DNA of 64,000 bases, taken from contig JACDOX010000008.1 in the NCBI GenBank assembly GCA_014549065.1, forward strand, positions 8,026,568 to 8,090,567. Direction: 5' to 3'. The notes under the pieces were generated by a model. It saw only the letters and a list, made by a program, of their open reading frames with translations. It was not told the DNA's origin and ran no database searches. This document shows positions 39,736 to 51,994 of this stretch, in pieces. Each line of letters begins with the position of its first letter. Position 1 is the first letter of the stretch. The DNA comes from Cardinalis cardinalis. Taxonomy: Eukaryota > Chordata > Aves > Passeriformes > Cardinalidae. The translations under genes and the position numbers were made by a program.

Positions 39736-39767
39736 GTGTGTATGCATGCATGCATGTATATGCATGT
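39736..39767. repeat. 32-nt alternating purine-pyrimidine tract (ATGC-rich)
   Basis: Every step from 39736 to 39767 alternates purine and pyrimidine, including three tandem ATGC/TGCA units (39742-39754) and a TATA step. Such tracts are candidates for left-handed Z-DNA, though the AT steps make this weaker than a pure GC or GT tract. Confidence 0.9.
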
Positions 39768-40089
39768 CTGTACTCTGGTGTATTAGACAAAAATGACTGC
39801 CTGTTTTGGAGGGCTACTCTTTTTTTACCCTTTTTCTTTTCTGTGACTCTAATTTACAGTATCCTGTGAGCAGTTTGTGCTTGAGTAGATGACTGCAATG
39901 TAAGTTCAGGAAGAAAACAAATGAGACTTGGAAGCAGCAAAGCAGATCTGTTTGCAGGAGGATGNGTAACAAAAGAAATGTGCTGAAAAATGCTCTCCTG
40001 CTCTGCACTTTGGAGTGCTATATAATTTATAGCTGTTCTCTGCAAAGTGTCTGAGGCAGTGCCAGGTGGTGGGGAGTTAAATTAACCCC

Positions 40090-40247
40090 CGTGGCGTNTA
40101 GTTATCGGCAGAGGCCAGAGCTGCGGATCGATAGCTCGGTGCTGTGAGTCGCCGTATCAGCTGAGGAAAGTGAATCTGTGAGCTCCTTATTTCTCCATTC
40201 TTTTAATCGCAGCGCTCTGGCTGGCTGTGATGAAGATGGAGCGGACG
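40090..40247. promoter_or_regulatory. CpG cluster, possible promoter, first exon or conserved regulatory element
   Basis: Twelve CpG dinucleotides fall in 158 bp, at 40090, 40095, 40106, 40124, 40129, 40137, 40150, 40153, 40208, 40213, 40242 and 40246 (first base of each). The surrounding kilobases carry roughly one per hundred or fewer. Methylated vertebrate DNA loses CpG, so a retained cluster suggests germline hypomethylation (a promoter or enhancer) or a recent change. Included are an ATCGAT word (40127-40132, ONECUT-like) and, downstream, a CCAAT word near 40295. The minus strand has an open frame across 40102-40422 whose ATG lies near 40422; about 30 bases on is GTGG followed by GTAAGG, a fair donor. 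That could be a first coding exon or coincidence. No TATA box or known gene was recognised. Confidence 0.35.
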
Positions 40248-40450
40248 CAAATGTCTGATGCTTGAAGCTCTTTGATTTCTGAGTTGATGGGGTGAAGCCA
40301 ATGAAATGCTGTGAGAGACCCAGAGAACTGATAGTATATTGTCTTTTTCCAAGTATCCTCAGTTCCCGTTCCCTTTTTCTTCCTTCCTTACCCACGGATC
40401 TGGTTACACTCAGTAGCTGCATGATCTCTGCTTTGCTTGACCGACAGAGA

Positions 40451-43400
40451 TAATTTCTAGCATCACCAGTTAAGCCTATTTTTTATCATTATTAATAATA
40501 AAGGCTGTTTTAGTCTCACTTAAATGGATTAGCCCTGCTCCTGCCTGCTTTTTGATTGTTTTTGCTGCTGGAGGCTCACTCTTCCAATGAGAGTTCTTGC
40601 AGATAGAGTTATTGCCAAGCTTATCTGTCGCTGAGGCATACCTAATATGGATCAAACTGGATGGAGTAATTGGGTTTTCAGAGAGCTACTGCACCAGGAG
40701 AACGTGTCATCCTCCAGGAATNAGGATTTTTGTTGCAGTTATNGAAGATACTTGCACAGCTGCTGAGTCAGCCGCCTCCTTTTGTGCACCCTCCCACTTT
40801 GTGGGTGCACCCATTTTCTGCTTGCAGCCCCCAGAATTCGTGCCTGTTGACAGCTGAGTCTTCTTGCTTCCCTGAAGATCATGTGTGCTTTTCAAATCTG
40901 TTGCTACCCCCTCCACCTCTCTCTTATAAAAATTAATATATAAAATGCTATATTCTTCCCTGTTATGTTTTTCTAAACTCAGACTTACCCATAAGTTGCC
41001 CATGTGGAATGCACTGGTAAATTAAGTAACATATTGTTCTTTCCTAGCTGCACCCACTCTCTAGAGGTTTGAAAAATTTCCATCTGGAGCCATCACCCAA
41101 CAGAAAAATAAACAGGATTAAACAACTGCAATTGGTTTCTTATGAAGCCAAGTGTAATATGCCATGCTAGTCAAACCACTCACTTTCATTTCCCTCACCA
41201 CAAGTGAATTATTTTCTCTTTAAACAATGACGGTGACTAAAAACCAGTTGCCCCTCAGCTGAGGTGTGAAGCAGTCACAAGGGAAGCTGGCCTTACAGTT
41301 GAACAGTGGTAGATGTGGTTGAGTTACTGGTTTTGGTGATTCATGAAAGCTGAGTTAAAGGCGGCTTCTCAGCCTAACAGCTGAGCTTCTNGCTGTTGTT
41401 CTGTGTTGTGTCTGTCCTTTCCCTCATCTTATATTCTGAGTTTAACCTTGCTTTCTAGTTCAGTTCCTGTCTTTGTTCTGCATTCAAAGATGCAGACATT
41501 GATCCTTACCACTGGGTGTGGCCATTCATGTCCTGGTCTCTTTCTTTTAACAAAATCATCAAGCTAGGACTGAGCTTTCCAGATTTCTTATTGCTTCATT
41601 CTCAACNCACTGTCATCCTCTCTCAGCCATGGGGGTAAATACATATGTGCAGATTTCTGCATTACTGTTCCTAGCATAGCCTGGGACATTCCTGTATAAC
41701 AGTGGGAGATGTAATTTATCTTCATATGCTGACCACGTTGTCCAAATTGGTTGTCNCCCTTCATCTTCTCCCCAGCTTCTTGCACATGGTCAATTCTTTA
41801 TTCCTCAGTTTTCTTCTTTTTTATTCATATATGGAGTCCCATGTAATACTTAGGTGGAATACAAAATACTTTTATGATTAAATTAGAATGTCTAGAGAGA
41901 TTTTCATCCAATAGTTTTATTTGCAAAAAAATTGTGTAAGGCCACACTGGACAAGTACCTGTTGATTTTAGATACTTTGATTGGAAAATGTCTTTGTGAG
42001 CTTGAACAGAAGTAACCAGTTTTAATTCTTGCAGCTTTTACTTCAGTGCAAGTTTGTTTGCNGTCCCAAAGTGGTGGGTGAGACACATGTGAAAGATTCT
42101 CAGGGTGAGTTTCTGGGTCTTTGAGCTCGGATGACACCAGCATGCTTCATCTCAGCCAAAACAGAAAAATCACTGCCGTCATAATAATTGTGTCAGCCAC
42201 AGGCAAAAGGCTGATATTGCAGCAGAACTGCATTAAAGACATTTTCTTTGGCTCACTGGCACTTGAGGAGTGACTGTAAACAAACCACTGCAAGGAAGCC
42301 AGTGAACAAACAGGTAGACAGTAGCTGGGATTGTCTGTGTCCTGCAGATGGGAAGTTACTGGCTTTACTGGTGTACTTCTGACTTTGCATTGGTTATGGT
42401 TTGTGCATCAGTACAGAGGTCTTTGCAGAGGAGTGACTGAGATTGAAAAAATATTGGTATGAAATATGGAGAAGCAGTGTTGTATGCATAAAAAGGAAGG
42501 ATCAGTGTTCCCTTTGTTCATCCCAGCATGATTTGTCTTTGNAGGGCTCTTGGCGGAGTTGTGAATGAGTTTTCCATAGACTGACTGGCAAGGTGAGGTC
42601 ACTGGGCTTTCGAAATATTTGAGGTAGTGGTTNTAAACAAGTGACTATCTCAACACAAACAGGAATAAAGCCGTCTTGTATAGTCTTGGTCATACAGTAA
42701 CCACTTTGTTCTGCCTTCACTGCTCACAGTGGAAGGATTTGGCTTGTTAAATTGGAGGCTTTGCATCCTTTCGTGTTCATCTACCTCCATCTGAAGTCTG
42801 CCTGAGTCCGCATTGCAGATTTTCTGTGCTTTGCTTCTCCACAACTGAATTTATGTTTTCAGTTCTTTGAGTGAAAGAATTGAAGCTTTGGTGAAAACAA
42901 GTATCAGGAATTACATGGGTTTTTTCATATAACCCTGACAGCATGTGATGCAATGCAAGGGACTGAGGGGGAACTCCCTGCATCCTAGTTGATGCAGAAC
43001 AAGCCAGCAGCTGGGAAACTTGCTGAAACCAGATGCCTTGTGGTAGCAGTGCCATGGTTACAGTTGTGCGTTGAGAGGAGTTTTAATTGGGGTGTATTTT
43101 TTCCCTTTTGAAAGAAGGTGGCTAGCCAGGGACAGATTACACATAGATTTAGTTCTTAAATGTTACTCTGTAATTGTTTGGCTGATTTCTTTATAAAAGC
43201 TTAGCATGAAGTCACTGAGTTTGGGTTAAGGCTGAATTATGTATTTCTTGGCAGTCCTGGTTTTCATTATTGACCAGAGAATTNAAAAAAAAAAAAAGCA
43301 TTGTACATGTCTGTGAGCATCCCTCAGACGTGAATCTTGAGTAAATTGGCCAAAGTGTATATATTTGGATTTTTAATGCTGGATTTAGGCTTATACATAA

Positions 43401-46400
43401 AAAACAGAAACAAAAGATAATTCTAAGTGCTGGAGGGTTGGAAAAAGACAAGATTGAATGGGTCAATTGTACGAATTGGCAAACACANGATTCCCTCTTT
43501 CACACACTATGCTTCTCTGTTAAAAGTTCTGCAATAACAAAGAAAGATGAAATGTTTGGTCTGTGTGGTGTATGAGGGCTTTCTCAGAGGCTGAGCACTT
43601 TAAGTAAATAAATAAGCAGAAGTTTCAAGTACAGACGTTATTTGTGAAGCAGAGAATGATGCTACACACACATCTAACACAAGCCTGCAAAACCAAAGAA
43701 ATGAAGAGCTGAGTCCTTGCTAGGAGGTCAAACAGCAGCTTTCCAGTAGTAGCTCAGGGCCCTTTGCCATCTCCATAATCCTGGTGGATTATACTGGAGG
43801 TGGGGTGCAGTCACTGAATCCAACTGGTTCTAAATAAGTTTGGTGGTTTTTGCCTCTTTTTTGTTACAGGAGCAAAAACAGGATAAAACCTCATATTTTA
43901 CCAAGTCTTTCATGCCTGAAAGTTTCAAACATTGCTCTCATTTCATCCTCTTTCTTATCTTTCACTTCTTGCATCATATTTGATGTGCNGAGATACGGCA
44001 TCAGTCAGAGGCATTGTTTCCTCCCAATGTGTATTGTCATCTTTTTGTAGAGCTGAGCTGGATTTGGTTGGACAAAGGGAAACCTGTGGCCTCAGATCTA
44101 CACACCCATTTCTGTCAGTCAGCAAACTCTGAGAGAGGGGCATTCATGTGACATTTCTGCCAGAAATACATGATTTTTCCCTTGGAGGTGTTGCCTTGAA
44201 TCAGCAGAACAGCTCCGTATTGCCCTAGATCTGCCTCATAAGGACACCACCGCACTTTGGAGCAAGGCCACAATTTTGCTGNCAATGTGGGAGTCAAGTT
44301 TCCCACTGCTGAAGTATAGCTGCCTCTCAAAAGGAACACAGCAGCTGTTTTATGACAACCTTGTTTAAGAAAACTACTTCTGCTAATGGTGAAACATTGC
44401 TTTTCAGCATAGCATTTATTTAGAAATTATATGTAATTTAGAATTAGTTTTCCTTTCCAAACATCAAAGAGAAGTGCAGCCCATATATCTCGAGTACTGG
44501 TGAGAGAATAGCTTGTGTAGACTAACTTTCTGCACAGAAGAACACTTGCAATAGGCTGTGAAATAAAGGTGGTTTTGGGGTTGTGCAGCTCAAAGTAAGG
44601 TATTTCATAACAGGACATGTTGTGTGTCTGGGAGTTGCACAGCATTACNTGCGCCAGGCGTATATTCATGGACACATTGTGGGCAGCATCATACCTTCTA
44701 CATCATGCAGTGTTCTTTCTTCCCACCTGAAAATAAGCTTTTTTTTAGTCTTCATGGCTTTGCTATCTGCTTATTTGAGATGACTTATCTGTAGTTGGTG
44801 TTGTTTTGTTGGCAGCANACATCAGGCATCTTGTCAGAGAGCAGTTGTTCATCTCTTGCCTCCCGTTATATCCCAACCCACTTGCATGTCAGCTTCACTG
44901 TACTGTTGTCTTATCAGTCATCTTGGAGAAGGGGTGGTTTGAATTATTTTCAACAGAAGCATTGTGCCTACTAGTTTGCAGTAAGAAAAAGGTTTGTAAT
45001 TACCTCAAAAAAAGAAGAAAGTACTGCCTCATCTTTNTGATGCCCAGTAGTAGCAAGACCCTTGGGGTTATATTTTCTTACCCTTCCACCTCAGAGGCTG
45101 ACTGTTTTGCTGAACTGTGTAAAAAGACAAGGTGATTACCATGTTTCTACCTCGTTCTCCTCTGACTGTGTTGCCATTCTTTCTGTCTTTCTAAGGATTG
45201 ACTTGGCACATGGCTCAGCATGGATGTTATTTCCTGGTTTCCATGGAAGTTAGCAGAGCAGAATAATGGATACTCCAGTAACAGGACCTAGGTGGCTGAG
45301 TTGTATGCTGGATGTTCCAAAATCTCGTGTTTTCACATATCTGATCCAGTAATTTGTGAGGTGCCCATGACTCCTGAGGTTGTGAGATGTGAGCTTCACG
45401 AGGTGATAGGGTTCCCCAGAAAACAGCTTGCAAAAGGATCAGAGCTTTCTCTGAGAGAAAGCATTGGAAAAGGAGCGTGTGCAATATATAATCACACTCA
45501 GTAGGAAGACAGATTTTCTGGAAATGTGAGCTAAGTAGAGCTAGAAGTCACTTGCGTTTAAGTTATCCAAACAGGCTTATGCCACCTGGTTGAGGATCTT
45601 ATGACAATCTAATCCATGTGGATTTTTTTAAACTCATCATGGCAATCAAAACTTACACTTGAATAAATAACTTTCCAGTGCCTTGATTTTGCTGTCTTTG
45701 AGGTCAGTGGGGGCTATGAAGAAAAAGATATAAAACTGAAAGACTTGGAGCAGTAGATTGAGTCAAACATAACATAGATAGATAGCATGCCACATTTAGA
45801 ATCAGGGTATGCTCAAGTCACAGACTGCAGCAGTCCCTCTATGCCAGGTTTAGGCTTCTCTTGAACCTACTGCCAGATAATCAGTTATTGCTGGCAGAGA
45901 GCTTAGAGCCTGACTTGAGGGCTGAACGTAGTTATGGGGCTGGTATGCATCATGCTGTCCACTGGTGTGAAGACATTATGGTGTAGAGTAGAGTGATACC
46001 AATTACTCCTCCTCCTTTGCAGTCCTACTTCTGAAATTAAAGGCTGCTGCTGTAACCCACAGTTCACTCTGATTCTTCTCCCTGTGGATTTCAGAGTATT
46101 CACATATAATTATAACATAAGGTTTTATCAGCCATTATCCTGCTCCTGTGAGCATCACCAGTGAAGACTACACTAGATATGACCCATAATCTACACAAAA
46201 CCTTATCAGGCAGTGACACTCCTGCCACTCTCGGATGAGTAGGAAAATTCAGGCAAGCCCAGGCACCACGCAGGCAGGAGTTTGAACTGCTGTCAGCATT
46301 TTCATTCTTGTTTCTTGTGATGCTGTTGATCATGAAGGTACATAGCAACTGTGAAAATCTCAGGAAAAGCAGTTTTTAGCAAATTTTCAGTGGAAAGATA

Positions 46401-48362
46401 GAGGTTTGGCTTAGCTTGTTTTAAATGGCTTGTCCCATTTCACTTGCATCTCAAGCATTTCCTTTCTTTGTAATGTGAGACAGCTGGTCTTGAAGTTAAT
46501 CCCCAGGGTTTTAAGGGCTTTTTCTTCTCCTGGCAAACTTGAGAGGAAAGATGCTTCAGAAATATTAGCCATCGGCTGTCACTTAGTAGAAACTATAACA
46601 GTTGGTGATGGTAATAGCATTGGCTTGAAACTAGCAGGGAAATGCAGGTCTAGCATATGGGCATCTAAAATCTGTGCAGTGATGGAGCTGAGGAACACGA
46701 CACATTCAACTAGCTTTTGAGTTGAGGGCTCTGAGTTCAGGTTTTACAGCATCAAGCTGTCTTGGAATTTGGCTGCAGTAGGCAGTTAGTGCTTCAGTAG
46801 AGAAATTTCCAGTTAATCTTTTTACCTGCATTTGCCAGGCAGACTGCACTGAGTCAGCTCAGNGCGGTCCCCACTGTGCAGCGGCTGCAGCCAGTCTCAC
46901 TCCATCACTTTTAATGAATCTGAGTCTCTGTGGTTTTCACTAATTTACTCATTCGCAAGAGAAATGAGGAAGTGTTTTCCTGTCTCTCTCTGATAATGAA
47001 TGAGATATGAAAGAGCTTCATGGCCAGTAAGCACCCTGGAGGGACTTGAGTTTGTCAAAACATGCAAGGCNTCTTCATCAGAGCAACAAAATGATTTTCT
47101 TTCCCCTTACTCTATGAATTGAAAATTCACATGACAACAGCCAGAAACATGCCCAGTTTTGCTTAGACAATGGAATTGACTTTGAAAAACTGAACGTGTG
47201 GCAAAATTGATAACACCTTTTGCATCAGTGTTTTTCAGAGGTGTATCTTGAGATAATAAGTGGTTGCCTGAGGCAGACATTAATGTGGGGCTTTTGCTGT
47301 AGTCTGGCTTGGTGTTTGTGTACCCCCACTTGCACAATGTGGTGTTTTGCACTCAGTGCAGACTGTGGGCAGCAAACATTTCCTTCGAGGGATGTCTTGA
47401 ATTCTGTTTACCATGAGTTTTCATTTCTGTTTGCTGCCCTCTTCAAATGTACTTTGTATACATCAGANGGGCAAAGATAAGAGTTTACAGAAGATTAAAC
47501 AGGCACAAGCACATTAGGAGAGACAGTAAGGGATTCAAATTGTTAAACAGAAATATTGAAATCCACTCTGNAAGTCTTTGGGGCTTTTCAGAACCCAAAC
47601 TTAATAAAATTAGCCAACTGCTGCAGCTTGGTTAATTTTAGCACTAGCTCTAGTGCTTACCATTGCTATCAGAAGCAATCAATAGGAAATCTAGCATTAT
47701 ATGGTATAGCTTTGAGGTACAAACTGTGGGTTCCACTTTGAAGTGAAGAACAGCTGCCCAGGAATATTGTGAGCCATGCACTTTCAACAAGGTAACTTGT
47801 CNCAGTGCTCCTGATTGCACTCCTGTACTTCAACCCTTTTTAAAACACAGTCCCCTTTGAAAGGTAGAGTAAATAATTTGAACTATTGCTCCAGTTTCAT
47901 GTGTAAAAGCAGACAGGAAATACAAGTCTTGGAAGGTGAGCTGAACACTTGTTAGTCCAAGGATTAAATTAGCTGGCCAAGAGTGAATTATCACCCTACA
48001 AACCTCCCGTTAAAACCTGAACGGGTACAAGTATTTTTTGCTGTTACATTTGAACGTGTGGTTATTCAAGTGGTGACAAATATTCACTGAAGTGACTATT
48101 TAAATATTATTGCATATTAATGGAATATTGTGTCTGTAGCATGCAATGTCACATGCAGTTTGAATGTCACTTAGTAGTCCCTTGTCTCTCACTACTTCAC
48201 TTCGATTTTAGCATTTTATGGGCTCTTAAGCATTTGTCATGTATTGATTCTCACAGAGTTCCCAATTTTTTATCCCCCACAGGGAGCCTAAACATGCTTG
48301 GTTCTCAGGTCTTGTTGTTTTGGATGTGTGCTAGATGCTGACTAGGTGTGATACTATTTCAG
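40451..48362. other. Long unique noncoding stretch, no gene recognised
   Basis: About 7.9 kb with only short frames, most of them overlapping or carrying an N. An A13 run follows the N at 43284. A short (ATAG)3 run lies near 45776. No exon bounded by good splice sites and no interspersed repeat was recognised. Confidence 0.55.
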
Positions 48363-48432
48363 ATTTGTTGAAATTTTAAGATTTTATGGCTTGTATCAGA
48401 TAGGACCTGATACAAGGTGGCACCAGGTTCAG
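48363..48432 (+). other. Possible 70-bp exon containing a perfect hairpin (unconfirmed)
   Basis: An acceptor-like ATACTATTTCAG ends at 48362 and an ideal donor, GTTCAG then GTGAGT, begins at 48433. The frame from 48364 is open for all 23 codons. Inside lies a perfect inverted repeat, CTTGTATCAG (48390-48399) and CTGATACAAG (48407-48416), with a 7-base loop. The peptide is not one I recognise and the exon is short, so chance is quite possible. Confidence 0.13.
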
Positions 48433-49878
48433 GTGAGTGTTGTGGTGTGTGCTTTACATGCTTATGACAGGACAGTTTCTGGTCCAAAGGACTTGTCTGT
48501 GTTCCAAGATGAAACCCATCAAGTGAATGCAACAGGGAAGCAGAGGAGTAAAACGGTGACACAAACACCTCATTATGTGGATTGTCTTCTTGCATCTTTT
48601 GCCAGTTCAAAATCCATTTTTTATATGGCTTAACTATTAATAGCATTCAAGCCTGTTAGCAGAGTGTCTCCAATGCCCCCTTTGGTATGTGCAATAATTA
48701 ACATCACAGCAGTTAATGCCCTGCATTCTGTGGCTTGTCCCTCGAGCATGGAGAGCACAGGACAAGATCTTCTGAGGTCAGGTGAAAGTAGCTCCATTGC
48801 TCCTGCAATTTATGAGCTTTCATCTTAACCTATCTTCATCCCAAAATACAGGTCAGGAAGCAGCTCCTCTGAGGCCATTTGGGCTCTCCTGTGCTTAGCT
48901 GTGGTTGTGCCAGCACATCTCCCTGGCCCCACAGCCTTTTTGGGGAGTGGCTGAACAGCAGCAGCATCTACTGGAACAGCCCCTCACCAGGGCAGAGCAG
49001 CCCCTGCCCTCACTGAAGACAGCTCTAAGGAAAGACACAGGCTGGCACATCCATGACCTTCTTCTGGAAGGAGCCAGGTATGGGGGAGTCATTTGGCCTG
49101 TGGTGATGTCTGGACTCTCCCTGGACACCTGTGCCTTAGCAGTGCACATCAGCAGACTGACCAGACTCGCAGCTGGCAACGTCTAAGAAGTGATCTCTGA
49201 GGTTGTATTTCCCTCACAGCCAGATCCTGAGCAACAGACCTGCCACCTGCAATACCTTTTGCAACGCTGTGACAGGATGAGTTTGAGTTTCAGGTTCCAG
49301 TGCTCTATGCAACATCTCTAATTCTTTGCTTCCTGTAATGAAAAGTTTTCACAGTTCCTGTGCTGGATGACATTCTGTGTTAATCAGGAGTGTGAAATAC
49401 ATCTCACCTGTACATATACAGAGAAACTTCTTCAAATAAATATTTGAGTCATTAAGGATGCATTACATGGAGCTGAAGCTCCGCACACAGTTTCCACTGC
49501 TGTGGGTCCTTTACCAGCAGAAAGAATGATTCTAAAAATCTATTTAAAATTAACAAAAAGAATCATTAAGCAAAGTAGGATTTTTAAAAATGCACTTTCA
49601 AGCTGGGAAACCACCTCATTTGGTATAATGAGTGAGCAGATCCTTGGGCCCTGAAGAGAAGCAAATTGAAACAAAATGGCTCCAGCACTGACTTGCATAA
49701 TGATGGACTGAGCACGTGTCCTGGCATGTAATGATCCCATCTTTCCCACGGGGCTTCAGAAAACAGTGCTTGCTGTGACAGTACCTCTGGCCAGGAGACT
49801 GTTTCCACAAGGAAGAGGAAAAGGGCTGGTAAAAGTTTAAATTTGGAGTAGAAGAGGACGAGAAAAGTTAGCGAAGTT
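48433..49878. other. Unique noncoding sequence with a GC-richer block
   Basis: The 48880-49186 interval is GC-richer than its surroundings and open for more than 90 codons on both strands. It has no family resemblance on either. An acceptor-like TGTGCTTAG at 48898 and a weak donor CCAG then GTATGG at 49076-49082 would frame part of it. I do not call a gene. Confidence 0.5.
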
Positions 49879-49886
49879 TGACGTCA
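49879..49886. promoter_or_regulatory. Consensus CRE palindrome TGACGTCA
   Basis: A full 8-bp cAMP-response element, the binding site of CREB/ATF family proteins. It lies in a 142-bp stretch (49859-50000) that carries six CpGs, more than the local background. No promoter elements or exon are seen nearby, so its use is unknown. Confidence 0.4.
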
Positions 49887-50179
49887 CAAGCATTGGAGAG
49901 GAGAAGAGTGATAACGCTCACCGAAGCAGAATGGGAGGCAGGAACAGGGGAAGGACTCAAGGGACACCACAGCCCTTGAGCTGGGGCATGTTTCAAGGCG
50001 GGGACAGTTAACTGGGTTAAGAAGGAATGAGCAATTCCTGATGGGATAACTAACCCTCACATCATCCCTTTCCAGTCCTAAAAACTTCTTTCCATCTCCT
50101 TTTTCCAAAGCAGCTCAAAGCTATTTTGNGAAAGGAGGAACCAGCGCTCCAAACACCAACTGACAGCAGCAGTGTACCT
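49887..50179. other. Unique noncoding sequence
   Basis: Continuation of the mildly CpG-elevated stretch. The minus strand is open at 49884-50108 but with no recognisable domain. Confidence 0.5.
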
Positions 50180-50205
50180 GGCAGGTGCATGTACTTGCAC
50201 CTGCC
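50180..50205. promoter_or_regulatory. Palindrome with two opposed CAGGTG/CACCTG E-boxes
   Basis: GGCAGGTGCA (50180-50189) and TGCACCTGCC (50196-50205) are perfect 10-bp inverted copies around a 6-base spacer. Each arm contains the CAGGTG E-box core recognised by ZEB and Snail family repressors, which often favour paired sites. Function is inferred only from the motif. Confidence 0.4.
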
Positions 50206-50290
50206 CCACACTCTTCTGCCTTTGCAGCAGAAATGAATGTAGTTGCACGTACTGGTACCTGCCTCATGCTCTTCTACCTTTCCTGCATAG
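50187..50290. repeat. 58-bp imperfect tandem duplication
   Basis: The segment starting GCATGTACTTGCACCTGCC at 50187 recurs diverged at 50245 as GCACGTACTGGTACCTGCC. Each is followed by a similar TCTTCTNCCTTT stretch. The offset is 58 bp, and about 45 bp of the second unit can be followed. The palindrome of the first copy is lost in the second. Confidence 0.75.
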
Positions 50291-51994
50291 TGGAGAGTTC
50301 CTTAAGTGGAAGTTTCATCCTTGGCCTCTCTACTAAGTAATGTGGTGCAGATGTTATCTCCTGAGAACTGGACTGGATCTTTCAACAGCTATTTCATGTT
50401 TTCCNTGCTAGAAATTTAATGGGCAGCTGTGAAATGTAAATGAAGCTGTGGATCTCAGCTGATGGATGCTAGGATTTTCCTGTGCCACCCACAAAGTCCN
50501 TGAAGGTCTTGCTCCATTTGTAAATTCCAACTGCTACTTAGTCTGTTCTGGCTAAGTAGGTTTAATGGGTCACTGTGCTGAATATTGCCCTGTAGCTAAA
50601 TCACTTGTCCACTTCACAGGTACAGTCTGGAGAGTGGAAGATCCTTAANTAATGACCCACTTTGTGATGGAGGCAGGGGGATTGCTTTTTCCAGAGTGTT
50701 GGCTAGTCCAAATGTGGTCACAGCATAGGTAATTTAAAGCTAGATTATTACCCTATACAGTAACATCAGAAAAAGTCCAACTGTCCTTATCCATGCTAGC
50801 TAAGAATTCAGGAAAAGCCTGGAATTGATGTAGCANCTGCATGCATACTCTTCAATACTTGGTGGTCCCAGTGGAATGAGGCAGTGCATTGTCTGTTCTG
50901 CATGCAGCCTGCTGCTGCCTGATCTGTCATCCATTCCCTTTCATCTGTGATTGTGCATGGGAAGCAGGGAGGCTCTTTGCTNCTCTGTCTGTGGCTTCTG
51001 TCATTTTTTTTATTATTGTATACTGTCAAAATGTTGTCTCTCCCTATACCTCCCTTTTGCCTGTCTCCCTTTGGAATTTGTGCTGAAAGATGAAAGCAAA
51101 CCTATCTTTCTTGGCTACTAAAAAGGCAGAAGGTTTATTTTGACATGTCCACAGCCCACGGAGACACAGAGATCACACTGGGGATGAAGAGGTGAGTATT
51201 TGGGTGGAGAAAAGCCATCTGTTTCTCCAGCTACAGTACAGTCTACCTTTTTGCGGGCTCTGGGAGGTTTACTTACTGAAAGAACACTTGCCTTGCTTAT
51301 CTAAGCCTCCAGCCACTTGAATGCATCTGTGACCCGGTCTAGCTCATTATTACTAGGCAACACATCAACCTCAGCCATAGATAAGAGCACATAAATCTGT
51401 GCTTCCTACTCGTGCAAATCTCCACTGACCACAAGACTGTCCTGCCTGCTGGCTAGTCTTTCCTGGGAAGGCTGGCACTCGCAAATGTCAGTCCCTGGAT
51501 TTTCACTACATGCNCAATTTAGATTCAGCTCTTTCTTTCCAGAGTCTCCTTTCCATGGCAGAGACTCCTTCAAAAGCACTCGAGGAGGAGGGGCTTTGGG
51601 AGCAGGCTGATGTTGGCATTTGGTGTGAGGGTCCCTGGAAGAATCAACAAGCACTTTAGCTGCCCAAGGGTAATGCTGGGAAACTGCAAGGGAAGCTGTG
51701 GTCTCATTAAATGTTGGTCTTTCCAGTGACTTTGCACATCAGCAAGATTTAGAGTGGAGAGTTGTCTTTACCTCTGATCTGAAATAGGATTTGTGTGTCC
51801 CCTCACATGTGTCACCATCCCTGCCACCCTGAGCAATAGCTGTTGATGAAGAAGTTGTTAAGAAATACAATTTCTAATGTGACCTTTGAAATTTGGCTGT
51901 GCTCCCTTGCTCTTTCTGTTTGTTAGTTTGTTTGTTTTCTACCTTCTTTTTATATTCACTGTTTTGAAAACTTTTCCCTTCATGTTTAAATACN
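50291..51994. other. Unique noncoding sequence, no gene recognised
   Basis: No exon or repeat recognised. A donor-like GAAGAG then GTGAGT occurs at 51192, but only a 42-bp exon could precede it. Confidence 0.55.

Noticed and set aside
46905..46975. Text faintly like a MIR tail (TCTCTGTGG then TTTACTCATT then GAAATGAGG)
   Set aside because: Word order is partly right but matches are too weak to separate from chance.
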